Source: Reticulitermes speratus
Lineage: Eukaryota > Arthropoda > Insecta > Blattodea > Rhinotermitidae
DNA: 64,000 nt
NCBI GenBank assembly: GCA_021186555.1
Contig: JAJKFL010000031.1
Coordinates: 22,951,452-23,015,451 of the forward strand
Reading direction: 5' to 3'
The position numbers and the translations under genes are program-made. Positions 31,525 through 41,885 of the stretch are shown here, in pieces. Within the stretch, counting starts at the first letter, position 1, and each line of letters begins with the position of its first letter. A model generated the notes under the pieces. The model was given only the letters and a program-made list of their open reading frames with translations, had not been told where the DNA came from and did no database searches.

Positions 31525-32038
31525 GTATCTTTATTAGACTTGTTTATTAATAACAGTTTCCAATTTATGCTGAAAGTTACTGTATAAGAAAACCATCGTG
31601 ATCATTATTTTAAAAAATTCTGTATTATGATATGCATACAAGGAAATTACAGAAGCTAGCACACTAAGATGTTGGAAACCATAAGCATTTTGCATATTTA
31701 TTTCAGTTTCAGGTATAGGCAATGCACATGTGCTTTTTTTAATAATTAAACATATTTCTTGAAATCACAAATATCGAGCACACTGATATGTAAGGAACAA
31801 TTCAGCCTAGATGCTACACCATTTCTGATTAAGCTTGTGAGGCCACAGAATATGAAGAAGGTAAGGAATTGGAACTCAGTTTTGAAGACAGCTGTTTAGC
31901 ATACCTAAATAATATGGGGTTCTTTATTTTCCTTGAACTATTGAACATTTGGCATTGTCCTCTTCAGTGTGGATGACATGATGAATTGTCAAATTTTTCC
32001 TCAGTAGCCTTAAGTAGGCAATTAATAACTGCATAAAT
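31525..32038 (+). other. intron 10, 5' part
   Basis: AT-rich intronic sequence without recognised features. Confidence 0.55.
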
Positions 32039-32560
32039 ATGAAGACCAGTAAAGTTTTATATAACCAACATATTGCACATAGATATAAGTAAATAAAATT
32101 GTCACTAACCCTACATATGTTTCGGCTCAAAATGAGCCATCATCAGGGGTTTCTACTATATAAGCTTCCACTGTGTTCACCTTCTTCGTCAATGTTTAAA
32201 AAACATGTATTGAGAGTTTTGCTTGATCCATGGAATCGGGCAACTATAACACTGTGCACTGTAATAGATGTGTTGTTGTGGACGGTAGTCGTGATGTACG
32301 CTGTAGAAAAGTGGCCTGGTTTTGTAGCTCGTTGATGGAGTCGAGTAGGAGACAGATGAATCGCCGTGCTGTGGCGGAAACTTTCTTCTGTGGTTATGTT
32401 TGTATTTATGGGTCTTCGTCCTTGTTGGTTTGGTTGGTTATGTCGAGTCTTTGCTGTTTTGTTCTTTTCTTGTGCGCCATCTTGGCCACTGCCATCTTGA
32501 TGTCATTTGACATCAAATATTTTATTTACTTATATCTATGTGCAATATGTTGGTTATGTA

Positions 32561-33109
32561 CGAGGGGCAGTCAAAAAGTTCCCGGAATGGTGGTATTGCA
32601 CTGTAATAGTAGGACATACGGCAACGCTTACCTAATCACCTTCAAAGTAGGACCCTTGCGCACACACACACATGCTCCATCGATCCTGCCATTGTTGGAA
32701 GCACCGGCGGAAGGCTTCTTTTGGAATCTTCCGGAGTTCGGCCGTCGCATTCGATTTGATGTCCTCCATGGTTGCGAAACGTGTCCCCTTGAGGCCCATT
32801 TTCAGAGTAGAGAACAGCCAAAAGTTACTCGGAGCGAGATCCGGAGAGTACGGTGGTTGGATGATGACAGGAATGCTTTTCTCGGCGAGGAATTGCTGCA
32901 CAACAAGCGATGTGTGGCTCGGTGCGTTATCGTGATGCCACTTGTCGCACCACTTCTTCCGAACTGCATCGCGCAACCTCTGCAAAACTTGCAAGTAGAA
33001 ATGACCAGTAACACTCTGTCCAGGCGGTACGAACTCATGGTGCACCAAACCGTCAATTTCTCATTCTCCGTCTGCAGGGGAATTCCGGGAAGTTTTTGAC
33101 TGCCCTACG
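32561..33109 (-). mobile_element. mariner, internally deleted, nested in Penelope-like element
   Basis: 549 bp flanked by TA (32559-32560, 33110-33111). Terminal inverted repeats of about 28 bp: cgaggggcagtcaaaaag on the left, the complement of cgtagggcagtcaaaaac on the right. The minus strand keeps only the C-terminal half of the transposase, the first half having been deleted. The DNA is clean and CpG-containing compared with its surroundings, which suggests a recent insertion. Different family from the mariner at 579. Confidence 0.92.
32632..33048 (-). pseudogene. mariner transposase, C-terminal half, open frame
   Basis: Uninterrupted frame of 138 codons: His-His-Asp-Asn-Ala-Pro-Ser-His-Thr (second catalytic Asp), Ser-Pro-Asp-Leu-Ala-Pro-Ser-Asn-Phe-Trp-Leu-Phe (third catalytic Asp, 34-residue class spacing expected) and a C-terminal Cys-Phe-Gln-Gln-Trp..Arg-Trp..Gly-Ser-Tyr-Phe-Glu-Gly-Asp. 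This is the end of the SETMAR-type mariner transposase. The helix-turn-helix domain and first catalytic Asp are gone, so it cannot be active alone. Confidence 0.9.
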
Positions 33110-33165
33110 TAAAACTTTATTATCATAAACAGTGCACTGTATACACAATATCATGAAGACCAGTA

Positions 33166-34099
33166 TCCTTGAAACAAAAAAAAATTAACTAGTTTCATCT
33201 ATTTGCAACAAAACATACTGAGTGTGATGAGCCAAACAGGCTGTCAGAATACCAAAATTTAGCCTTCAGCTTCCTTAGTGGTAGCGTGGGTTATCCTTTT
33301 TGATTTTGACTCCTTTCCAGTTTGCATAATCACAGCCTATTCATCAGAAGTCTATTATAAATTATCTTCTCATCTTTGTTTTCCAGTGGGTAATTTCTAC
33401 CACAATCCATCTGCATGTCTTGTTTTATCTGATTTTGAGCAGTATGTTCAGTACAGTGTGACCTTCCATTAGGTACTGCAGGAGAACTGCATAAATTATG
33501 AAGTATCAGGCTATAATAAAGGTGTTGTCCCATTCTTGGTGAGAAGTTTGATGGTATCCTGTTACAGGTAGTTCATTCCATTTGGGTTGTATCTCCCTAA
33601 ACTATGGGGTTTATCAGAAAACAAGTTTGCTTGGCATATAATGTTGTAACTAAACAACCTATGTTGATTGTGATTATATTATCAAGGGACGTTTTTGCCA
33701 AGTGCTGAAGCAAAATCTTGGCCAACAAAAATTTAAAAATGCTTGTGATGCAGAAACAATTGTGACACAGAGGTTGATAACATGGGACACAGACTTGTAT
33801 CAACAGGAGTTGAAAAGCTCATCCTGTGAATAATAAATATCTCAGTTGTGGTGGGACTATGTGGAAAATAATAGGATGGCAGTAAAGTGAAATCTGGATT
33901 GTTCTTATCAGAGTTTAAGTAAAGAACCCAAAATGTATGCATTGTAAACTTATTTTTTGACCACATCATATATTTAATATGCATTTAGTTTAAAAATAAA
34001 ATACTTGATTTCTCAACCACATTTTTAAGGTGTGTTAATTTTTCAGCACTGGCTGTTATGTGTGTATCGTATCTTAAATAGTGGCACTCTTTTTCTAAG
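33166..34099 (+). other. intron 10, 3' part
   Basis: AT-rich intronic sequence; acceptor tttttctaag at 34099. Nothing else recognised. Confidence 0.6.
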
Positions 34100-34238
34100 G
34101 TAAATACGCTATGAGAGATCTTGTGCAAAAGTTGCCATCAGGAAATCCGCAGCATGACCAGGGCACGTCAGATGACACCATAGCAGCAGTGCTTGCAACT
34201 CTGAATGAAGTAATTAAAAAGAATGCAGAATTTTCAAG
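34100..34238 (+). CDS. p120ctn: p120/delta-catenin exon, armadillo repeat 8
   Basis: Encodes residues 564-610: [14 protein letters not shown], then a short disordered Gln-His-Asp-Gln-Gly-Thr-Ser-Asp-Asp and [13 protein letters not shown]. Leu-Val..Leu-Pro-(Ser/Gly)-Gly and Thr-Ile/Leu-Asn-Glu-Val-Ile match the family. Acceptor tctaag|gt, donor caag|GTTTGT; phase 1 in, 2 out. Confidence 0.94.
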
Positions 34239-35137
34239 GTTTGTGTCTCCTTTTGAGTGTTGGGCCTGAAAATTTACCACAGGTATACTGAGGCAGTCTA
34301 ATATAAGCAAGATTGTTAGGACAACAGTTGCAAGCTAATTCTTGGCCATACCTTTCTTTGTAACTTAATAAACACATTTTACTTGGGTCTTTACTCATAT
34401 AATTTTTTACCTCATCACATATCATGCATTAATATTTTATTTTTCTCTTTGCAGTATCACATTCAATTGCATGTTACCATTTTTAAGTTAATTTTCTTTT
34501 TCCTCCTCAGCTTATGATTGAAAATTAAGTTTAATGAGTCCTCACAGTAGATTGAATGAGTTTAGTATTGGATATTAAGATGTATGAGTGGTAAGAGAAA
34601 AGTTGCATTGTTGAGGATATAGAATGTTATAAACACCTAAGGACCTCACTAAGGAAAATGAAATAATCCAGCTGTGCACTTCACATCTTGAATTCTGTTT
34701 GCAGAAACATTATACTTTAATTATGCATACATTTTAGTGTTTCTTGCAGTATTACTCCTGGAAATGCAGGTGAAATTTTAAAATTTAGAGTTGTGAATTT
34801 GAAATGATTTGACTTTGTCTATGACCTCTTCCCTCCACATCCTTTATGATTCATTGTTCACTAATCATCCTTTCATTTGCCACAGTATAATCTGAGCTAC
34901 TGCAGCATCATTAATTATACTCAAATAAATAAAAAGATGTGGCTCATCCAAGGTGCCTGCTATTTCGAATCTTCTTTACCCCTTTGAAATCTCAGTTTTT
35001 GTAACGTTAATGAAGTGGGTCTTGTCTAAGGATTACTGGGAACTATTGCACTTACATAAAGCAGAAATAATTATATTGTTGCTGCTTTTAAAGTTTTATT
35101 TTATTCTATTTCATGTGACACTGGGCAAAAATGAGTA
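34239..35137 (+). other. intron 11, 5' part
   Basis: AT-rich intronic sequence; no element recognised before the MITE at 35138. Confidence 0.55.
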
Positions 35138-35179
35138 CAGTAAACCCCCTATTTAATGAATTACTGGGGGATTAGAATA

Positions 35180-35959
35180 CCGTATATTCTCGAATCTAAT
35201 GCGCATCCGAATCTAATGCGCACCCAGTTTTTGGCGACTTCTTAAACGAAAAAAAGTTAGTTCGCGATTCTAATGCGCACCTTTCCTTCAACCACCCCTT
35301 GCCCACGGGGCGACTGATTGAATAATATTGGATGTTACCAATGCGTTAAAATCCGACGCTACGCCTGTGGCCGATGAGTCATACCGATAGAGGCGGGGCC
35401 TTTCTCAACAGACGTGCGCAATCTCGTCTGAAGCCAGCTGATCTTTAGTTGTTGAAACGTGGGAGGTGCTTGTTCCAATTTGTCGTGTACCGTAGTTATG
35501 GAAGAGGGACACCTGAAATCTAAACGACTCTCATATACGGCGAAGTTCAAACGTGAAGTTATGCGGTGCGCAGAGGAGAATGGAAACCGCAAAGCCGCTG
35601 CAATTTTTGGAGTTAATGAAAGCAACGTTCGACTATGGCGGAAACACAAGGCAGCGATGACATTGTATGGGAGGACGATGTTGAAGATAAAGATGATAGT
35701 GACTGGGTGGAGAGCACGGATAACGATTCAGTTATGAGTGATGACGGCGAGTCTGATGAATAATAAATTATAATAATAAATAATAAAATAATAGATTATT
35801 GTATTGTATTGTTCTTACGGCACGTACAGCAGCTCAATCATTTTTCCAAAATCCAGCTCTAGACCGCGAATCTAATCCACACGCGAATCTAATGCGCATC
35901 TGATTTTTTAGCCCTCTAAAACTGTAAAAAGGGTGCGCATTAGATTCGAGAATATACGG
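35180..35959 (+). mobile_element. pogo/Tigger internal-deletion derivative (plus orientation)
   Basis: 780 bp flanked by TA (35178-35179, 35960-35961). It matches the element at 3204-5038 up to about position 3682 of that copy and resumes at about 4698, fusing the DNA-binding region to the acidic C-terminal coding region out of frame. The breakpoint falls at a shared gat. Subterminal motifs are gaatctaatgcgcac. Confidence 0.93.
35459..35737 (+). CDS. truncated pogo/Tigger ORF: DNA-binding domain only
   Basis: Open frame of 92 codons (internal ATG at 35498). Residues 1-67 match the larger copy, with the full Brinker/psq-type helix-turn-helix up to Trp-Arg-Lys-His-Lys-Ala-Ala; the last 25 codons are an out-of-frame reading of the old acidic tail. 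The catalytic DDE domain is absent. Its junction differs from that of the 11.4-kb copy, so the same domain was kept in two separate deletions. Confidence 0.5.
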   Translation: MGGACSNLSCTVVMEEGHLKSKRLSYTAKFKREVMRCAEENGNRKAAAIFGVNESNVRLWRKHKAAMTLYGRTMLKIKMIVTGWRARITIQL

Positions 35960-36202
35960 TATATTTCACTAAATCGAGGTTTTCATTAAATGGAGGTTTA
36001 TTGTTTATATGGAGCTATTGTCGGGACATGAAAAAATCATCACTAAATCCGGGATTTCACTAAATGTGGGAACATTAAATCGGGGTTTTACTGTATTATT
36101 TGTTTATTCTGAGTACGATACGTAAATTCTCAGTTTGGTTCTGTGAGGACTAGTGCTGTCAGCTGCTGACTCTGCCTGTCTTAAATTTTATTTTCTGTTC
36201 AG

Positions 36203-36548
36203 ATCATTGCTTGAAGCTGGTGGTGTTGAACGCCTAATGAATATTACACGACAGCGGCAGAAGTACACACCAAGGGTACTCAAATTTGCTGGTCAGGTTT
36301 TGTTTACTATGTGGCAGCATCAAGAATTAAGAGAAGTGTACAAGAAACATGGTTGGAAGGAACAGGACTTTGTCACTAAAACAGTTGCAGCAAGAAATGC
36401 AGGTCCAAATTCCCCAAATAACGCCAACAGCACATTAAATCGTCCAATGGCTAGCCAGGGAGGTACACGATATGAAGATAGAACAATGCAACGATCTGCC
36501 AACATGAACAGTGCTTCTCGAAGTCCTGGGCCTTCCATTTATCAGCGG
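36203..36548 (+). CDS. p120ctn: p120/delta-catenin exon, last armadillo repeat and start of tail
   Basis: Encodes residues 610-725, the longest coding exon here. It holds the last armadillo repeat: Leu-Leu-Glu-Ala-Gly-Gly-Val-Glu-Arg-Leu-Met-Asn-Ile, Lys-Phe-Ala-Gly-Gln-Val-Leu-Phe-Thr-Met-Trp, Glu-Leu-Arg-Glu-Val-Tyr-Lys-Lys-His-Gly-Trp and Asp-Phe. The Lys-..-Gly-Trp-Lys..Asp-Phe block closes the domain in all family members. After it comes a disordered Asn/Ser/Arg-rich tail with several Ser-Pro sites. Acceptor ctgttcag|a, donor cgg|GTAAGT; ends in phase 0. Confidence 0.96.
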
Positions 36549-38113
36549 GTAAGTTTGATGTTTGTGTGTGTACACATGCATGTGTGCCTGCATGTCACTT
36601 AGAGAATTTGTGCAAAAGTACAGAGTTCTGTATAACGAATTTTGTATGTTGTAGCTTGTTGCGCAAACCATCATCATTCTAACATATAGATCCAGACTTG
36701 CCTTGTATTTCAAATGTTTGGTCTGAAAATTAGGGGTGAAAACCTATAGATGTTGTAGTCTGTTCTCATGTGTGAAACTCCTTAAGTGCCCAGCACACAC
36801 TCCTTTTGCTGCGACCTTGACCTGATTACTTGTTAACTCAAATGAGAAATCATGGTTATAAATGATGCTATAGTAACTGGGAGGTTTAATGCAAATTATT
36901 TAACAAAATGTGATGGTATATTGAGAAAACTCTATTTGATGTGAGAGTTCCTCTGACAAACAAAATTAATTGCACCAGACAAATGTGATTTATGCGCACA
37001 GTTGACTGTCTCACAAGCTATTTTTGTCCTATACGGTGAATTCTGACAATAAGTACAAGATGTTAACAGAGTGAAATATACCACAGCAAGTAAAAGATGA
37101 TTTATTGCTTTTGAAACTTCAGTAACTACTTACCAAACTACACAGCATAACATCCCAAGAGACTTGAGTCTTCACGTTGCAGTGGTTCAAGAGTTGGTTC
37201 ATGCATACTGGCAAAAGAATGGATCAGGAATTCTGACTAAGGCAGTCCACAGGATTGCAATCAGGAAGAAATGTAACACACGGGAATGTTGGCAACTGTC
37301 TACCCAGTAACAGCATAACATCCAACAGGACTGGAATTGTCAGCAGTACTGCTAGTGAGAACCTAGAATGTTCCATTGGACAATTGTTTGTGAGAGTTGA
37401 TATTGGGGAGTTTCACAGATTTTGTCAAGTGGTTTTAATTTTCAGTTAGGTAGGACAGTCATAAAGGTCACTGTACATGAAGGCCTACATGCCTTTCTGC
37501 AAACACCTTGAGCAAAAGTTGTTGAATGTTTACCAGAATGATAAATGGCTCACACAAAAGATGTAGAGGAGAATGAAACATGATCCATGTCCAGTAGACT
37601 TTTCCCAAAAGTCTTCATTGGTTTCATGATAGTTAAATGCAAGTGATACTGTGTACATTTCTAAAGTTTTAAATTAACAATCAGTCATGGTCCTCTGAAT
37701 CTAATGAAGATTACAGAAATCTGTAATTGTTGATAATGCTTGAACAGAGCTACTTCCCACTGGAGTGTATAAGTCTGCATGTATATGTACAGGAAAAAAA
37801 GGTGTAATGGAGTGTGCTATTACAACTTCCACTTTATTAAAATTTAAACTTTGTCCTTTGAGACAAACAAAAGAGAGCAAACATACTGGAATTGTTAGTA
37901 TATGTGTCCACCTTGTTCTTTATATTTCACGTATTATTCAGTTCCTTTTTATGTGAATCATTAAAGGACAAAGGATAAAGCTGTGTTGCATTATTTATAA
38001 GTGTTCAAAACATTTATTCCTTTTTTTATCAGACATGTATGGGAAATAATCAGGATGGGTGCCAGAATATGTAACAACAAGACTGCTGTGCTTCATAGTA
38101 TGTTTCTTTGCAG
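36549..38113 (+). other. intron 12
   Basis: 1.6 kb, CpG-poor, with no repeat or coding signal recognised; acceptor gtttctttgcag at 38113. Confidence 0.6.
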
Positions 38114-38206
38114 GGTGAAGATATTCCTATGGCTGACATGTCATACCCAGAAGGAGGCACACATGCCCCACCTACAGGGGGAGTTCGAGCTTATCCTCCA
38201 GCCCCA
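38114..38206 (+). CDS. p120ctn: p120/delta-catenin exon, C-terminal tail (93 nt, cassette-like)
   Basis: Encodes residues 726-756: Gly-Glu-Asp-Ile-Pro-Met-Ala-Asp-Met-Ser-Tyr-Pro-Glu, then Gly-Gly and Pro-rich sequence ending Tyr-Pro-Pro-Ala-Pro. Phase 0 on both sides and 31 whole codons, so it can be included or skipped without changing frame. Excellent splice sites (tttgcag|gg and cca|GTAAGT). No folded domain. Confidence 0.87.
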
Positions 38207-39230
38207 GTAAGTGATGCTGCTCGATAAAGACACACAAACACACACAGAGATGCATATACACACTGGCATTTATTTTCTTAAACAGATGTGTTGGTACTAT
38301 GCATGTTTTAGCCTTTTGCACTATGATGGTTCATTTGCACATGAGTTGCTGCATGACAACCATGGTCTTAATGGTTAGTGAAGTAGTTTGCTAGGTGAAG
38401 TTTATTTGGGCCAGTATTTTATGTATTTCAGAGCTGTGTTTTTTTAAAATTGAAAATATTTTGTAGTTAATCATGATTGTTTTATAATTGTAAGTCATCT
38501 ATATGTGTGTAATATGTTAGACTTAACTGAACATTACATTTGAAGGTAGAACAGGAAACTACTGACATTTTACTTTCCAATTTAGCAGTTTAGTTGGTTT
38601 TTGTAATCATGAATTACATTGACATCCTCACTGCCAAACTTCTTAAAGGGTACTCTGTATTATTTATATCCAAACTAGCAAATGGTGAAAGTAAACTTTG
38701 TTTGGCAAAACTTACTGATTTTGAGTGATTATTTGTAATGTTCAGTCTTTATATTACTGATAAAAATAAGGAGGTGTATTATTTGTGTTTTCTATGTAAC
38801 ATAATCTAATTTGTTGGCAATTAGGTGGATGTTGTAATAGCCAGTCTGCAGTTTTTTAAATGGACATAAGACTATTAGTGTCTAACGCAGTGAAGATTTG
38901 TATACTCAGAGGCTTGGAATTGATCAGTATATAATGTTTTCATTCATATTTAGTTCTTTAATGGTAGTAATTATATTGCACGTTTGGAGAAACAAATTTT
39001 AGAAGACATTCTAAAAGTTTCCTTTGTTTATGTTGCATATCAAACTTGGTGTGTGACTATATTCAAGCGTGCTCTATCACATTCCCTGTGCCAAGGGTTT
39101 CTTTGATTTCATTACAGTACTTTATATGTATTATTGACATACCCATTTTCTTGCAGGTAGGGTTTAAAGGCAGTCTAAATTTGTGATTTAATATATAATA
39201 TTAGTATTCCTGTTGCTATGATCATTTAAT
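38207..39230 (+). other. intron 13, first part
   Basis: AT-rich, CpG-poor; no repeats recognised apart from a short CA-rich stretch near 38230. Confidence 0.55.
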
Positions 39231-39495
39231 AGTGAAAGTTAAAGTAAAGTTGTCCCTTTGTGTGCCACTCATTCTTAAACTTGGCACTAGCCAGAGGTGA
39301 GTGGTCAGTTTCATGCCCCATCAGCTTTACCCCTAGAGATAGAGCTCCTCACACCATCGAATAGGAGACTTGCTGGGCCCCAGAGCTGGTCTGAGTGTTT
39401 TGGAGAAGAGACAAATCTGTTGTCCCTGTTGGGGATTGAACCCCAGATTGTCCAGCCCATAGTCTATTCTCTATACTGACTACTGTTACGTACAG
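39231..39495 (-). mobile_element. tRNA-derived SINE, family B, minus
   Basis: Reverse-oriented copy; body blocks gaataggagacttgctggg and gggccccagagctggtctg match the copy at 55509, and the B box complement is ggattgaacccc (about 39433-39444). An 8-base direct repeat (tcatttaa at 39222 and 39496) may be the target-site duplication. Confidence 0.8.
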
Positions 39496-41686
39496 TCATT
39501 TAACTAACTTTATTTATATTACATTCCAAGCAGTTAGAATGTAGGTTATTTTAGTCAGACACAGAATAGTGTAAAAATTACTGGGTACTGTATAAATGAA
39601 TTATCTGTGGGTTTTGCAAGGTATGTGCACTTAAGGAAGTAATAAGGTACCCATTTGTAGGTTTCCATGTTCTCTAGTTTATTGATTTTAATTATGGATG
39701 TGCAAACATAGAAATTTTTTATTTGAACCAACCCCAACTTCACTGTAAATAGTATTTAACTTAGAACTGTGTTTCAAACTTGTTCATTCATTTTTAATAT
39801 ACGAAACATTACATTACATACGAATACTGTATTGCATTTTGTACTGTTTCAGTATTGTGTATGTTGAGTACTAGCTCTGTAACTTTGTATTTATGTGTTG
39901 TTGCCAAATATTAAAGCATTATTTTGAGCAATTGTATTTCAGAGGTTATACGATTGGTGGTACTTTCATTTGTGTAGGGTTATGACATTGGTAATCATAT
40001 TTAGCACCTTTCAGTTTTTGGATTTTGTCCATAATCCAGTGTTCAATTTTTGTCTTTTTAAACACTGGATAATGGGCAAACTTAATAAAATGGTGCTGAA
40101 TGTGTGGTACATTGTTAATCCTACAGAAGACACCATGTTTGTATAACATAGCATGTTGTTATATGAAAATTCAAGCCCCCCCCCCCCCTATTCATGGGAA
40201 GTAAACTTTATCTGCTTCAGATAACTACAATCCCCTGGAATAGGAAACAGCCCTTTGCTTCCTGCTTATGTTGAAAATGACTTTGGCTAGGAAGTGGTGT
40301 TTTTGTTGGTTTTCATACCACTACATTAGAGTATCTTTCCCTGAAAGTAGTGATTCACCCAGGTATTGATTAATTTGACCTGAGAATTTGGTTGATTAAA
40401 GATCTAGGAAGTTAGTTTTTTGAGGAAACTTTGTTCTGATGTATATAGACGCCACTGTCTGAAACCTGACAGAATCTAGAACCAGTGTGACTCACTTGAT
40501 CAAATGACTGACTGGCACGGGAACTTTTCATACAGACCGTGACCCCACTAGGTTCAGTCTGCATAAGTAACTCACAACAGGAAAGTATAATGGAAGTCTT
40601 ACTGGACACTGGACATGCTTCCACTGTCATAGCTGCTATAGACTGACAAAATAAATGTGTATTTTAGTGCAATATTGCAACATACAGCCAAAGAAGTTAA
40701 CAGCTTTAATATCATTTTGTGAATCGTACATACTGTTTATGGTTTTAACTATGCAGACCACTTCTTTTCCAATAAGATGGGATTCATTACCAGTATATGC
40801 TACATCTTTTATATATTCTCTGTTCAGTTTCCATATGTTGAATGCTTTGTAACTAATAGTCATCGCTCTTGTCTCTAGTCCCTTACTTTCATCCTTTGTT
40901 GTGTTCTGTGATTTTAATGCCGTGTGTTGGTAGTTGCTTGCACCACACAAGACGGATGTGTGTTGCAGTCATTTGTGTTATTGTATTGACAAGTGTTATT
41001 AATCACGTCTCATGTTCAGATAAAGAAAGTACAAGCTTTGGTGTTGGACAGTTTCCCTTTTCATATGAGCATGTCAGGTGGCATAATTGTTTAATTACAT
41101 GTAATTTAAGTGGTGGTTTCCAAACTATGGGACACATATGTCATGCGTATGTTGTATACTTCTTATGAAACCTTGTACATTTACTTCCTATAGTGTATTT
41201 TCCTTTAACAGACTTGTGTTGACAAAAGGCATCCTTAAATTATCCAATGTCATGCTTCATCTGTTGTCTCTCAAAAATTCTTTGTGTTGATGAGAACTAC
41301 ATTGAACATCACATGATCAGGTCAGGCTTGGTTTTATGTGGATGTATACAGGGATACAACACAGTAGCATATTTTTTGCATGAAGTTGCACTCCATAATG
41401 TAAACATTCCTGTTTGGTGCATCTGGTGCATGCTGTACCGGGAGGATTATTGGCACTGTGTTTTATTCAGATACAGTTTATAGGGCAGATGCTGCAAGTG
41501 GTTCAGTAACCTCCACTGTAAAATAATCTCGCTTTCTTACCATCACCACATCTGACTGTAGGAAAGGCGGTGTCCCACACAGCATGTATAGCAGAAAGGC
41601 CATGCACTAGCATAGTCACCAAGTATGCTCCCTGTACAGTAGTTAAGAATGTTGTGTGCAAAGTTGTGTGCACATTGTTTTAACTA
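39496..41686 (+). other. intron 13 sequence
   Basis: AT-rich intron with a short poly-C (40177-40188). I recognise no gene or element. Confidence 0.5.
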
Positions 41687-41885
41687 ACTCCATGAGGCAC
41701 AGGGAGTCCTCAGAAAGATAATATTCACCCAACTGGTCAAGAAATGTTGTCTGTTGTCAAACCTGAAGGTTCATTAACTTATTCACAAAAGCCCACAACA
41801 GCACCCTGTTTTGTGCCAGATGAATCGCTATATACTCTTACACCCTCTTTCTTTAGTATTGTCTTTAATATTGTCCTCTGATCCA
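41687..41885 (-). mobile_element. LINE 3' end fragment
   Basis: Minus-strand copy of the LINE 3' end seen at 6867: aactaactccatg..gagtcct, ggtcaagaaatg, cctgaaggttcattaa, cccacaacagcaccctg. Only the 3' region remains. Confidence 0.7.

Larger units (their letters stand above)
32052..33152 (+). mobile_element. Penelope-like element interrupted by a mariner
   Basis: Flanked by a 13-bp duplication, atgaagaccagta (32039-32051 and 33153-33165). Without the mariner it is about 550 bp. Inverted arms: 32052-32098 against about 32517-32557 plus 33110-33117, i.e. the right arm is cut by the mariner. The left arm carries the hairpin ctgatga-t-ggctca..tgagcc-gaaac in minus orientation (32119-32146), bordered by acatatgtaggg. 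The right end has the tail agtgcactgtatacaca (about 33130-33146), matching the tgcacggtgaaccca tail at 53.7 kb. Confidence 0.8.
35138..36093. mobile_element. Tigger-type MITE interrupted by a pogo/Tigger copy
   Basis: Outer ends cagtaaaccccctatttaat and the complement of cagtaaaaccccgatttaat, flanked by TA (35136-35137, 36094-36095). Without the insert at 35180-35959 the host MITE is about 175 bp and contains cactaaatc(g/c)g(g) motifs in both halves. Same CAGTA-A-CCC type of end as other Tigger-derived MITEs. Confidence 0.85.

Noticed and set aside
32230-33099. 289-codon plus-strand frame
   Set aside because: Antisense shadow of the mariner transposase plus Penelope-like sequence; the real frame is on the minus strand.
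32039-33165. Foldback element consisting only of the 32.06/32.5-kb inverted repeat
   Set aside because: The 13-bp duplication lies outside both arms and includes a tail and the nested mariner, so the larger Penelope-like boundary explains more.
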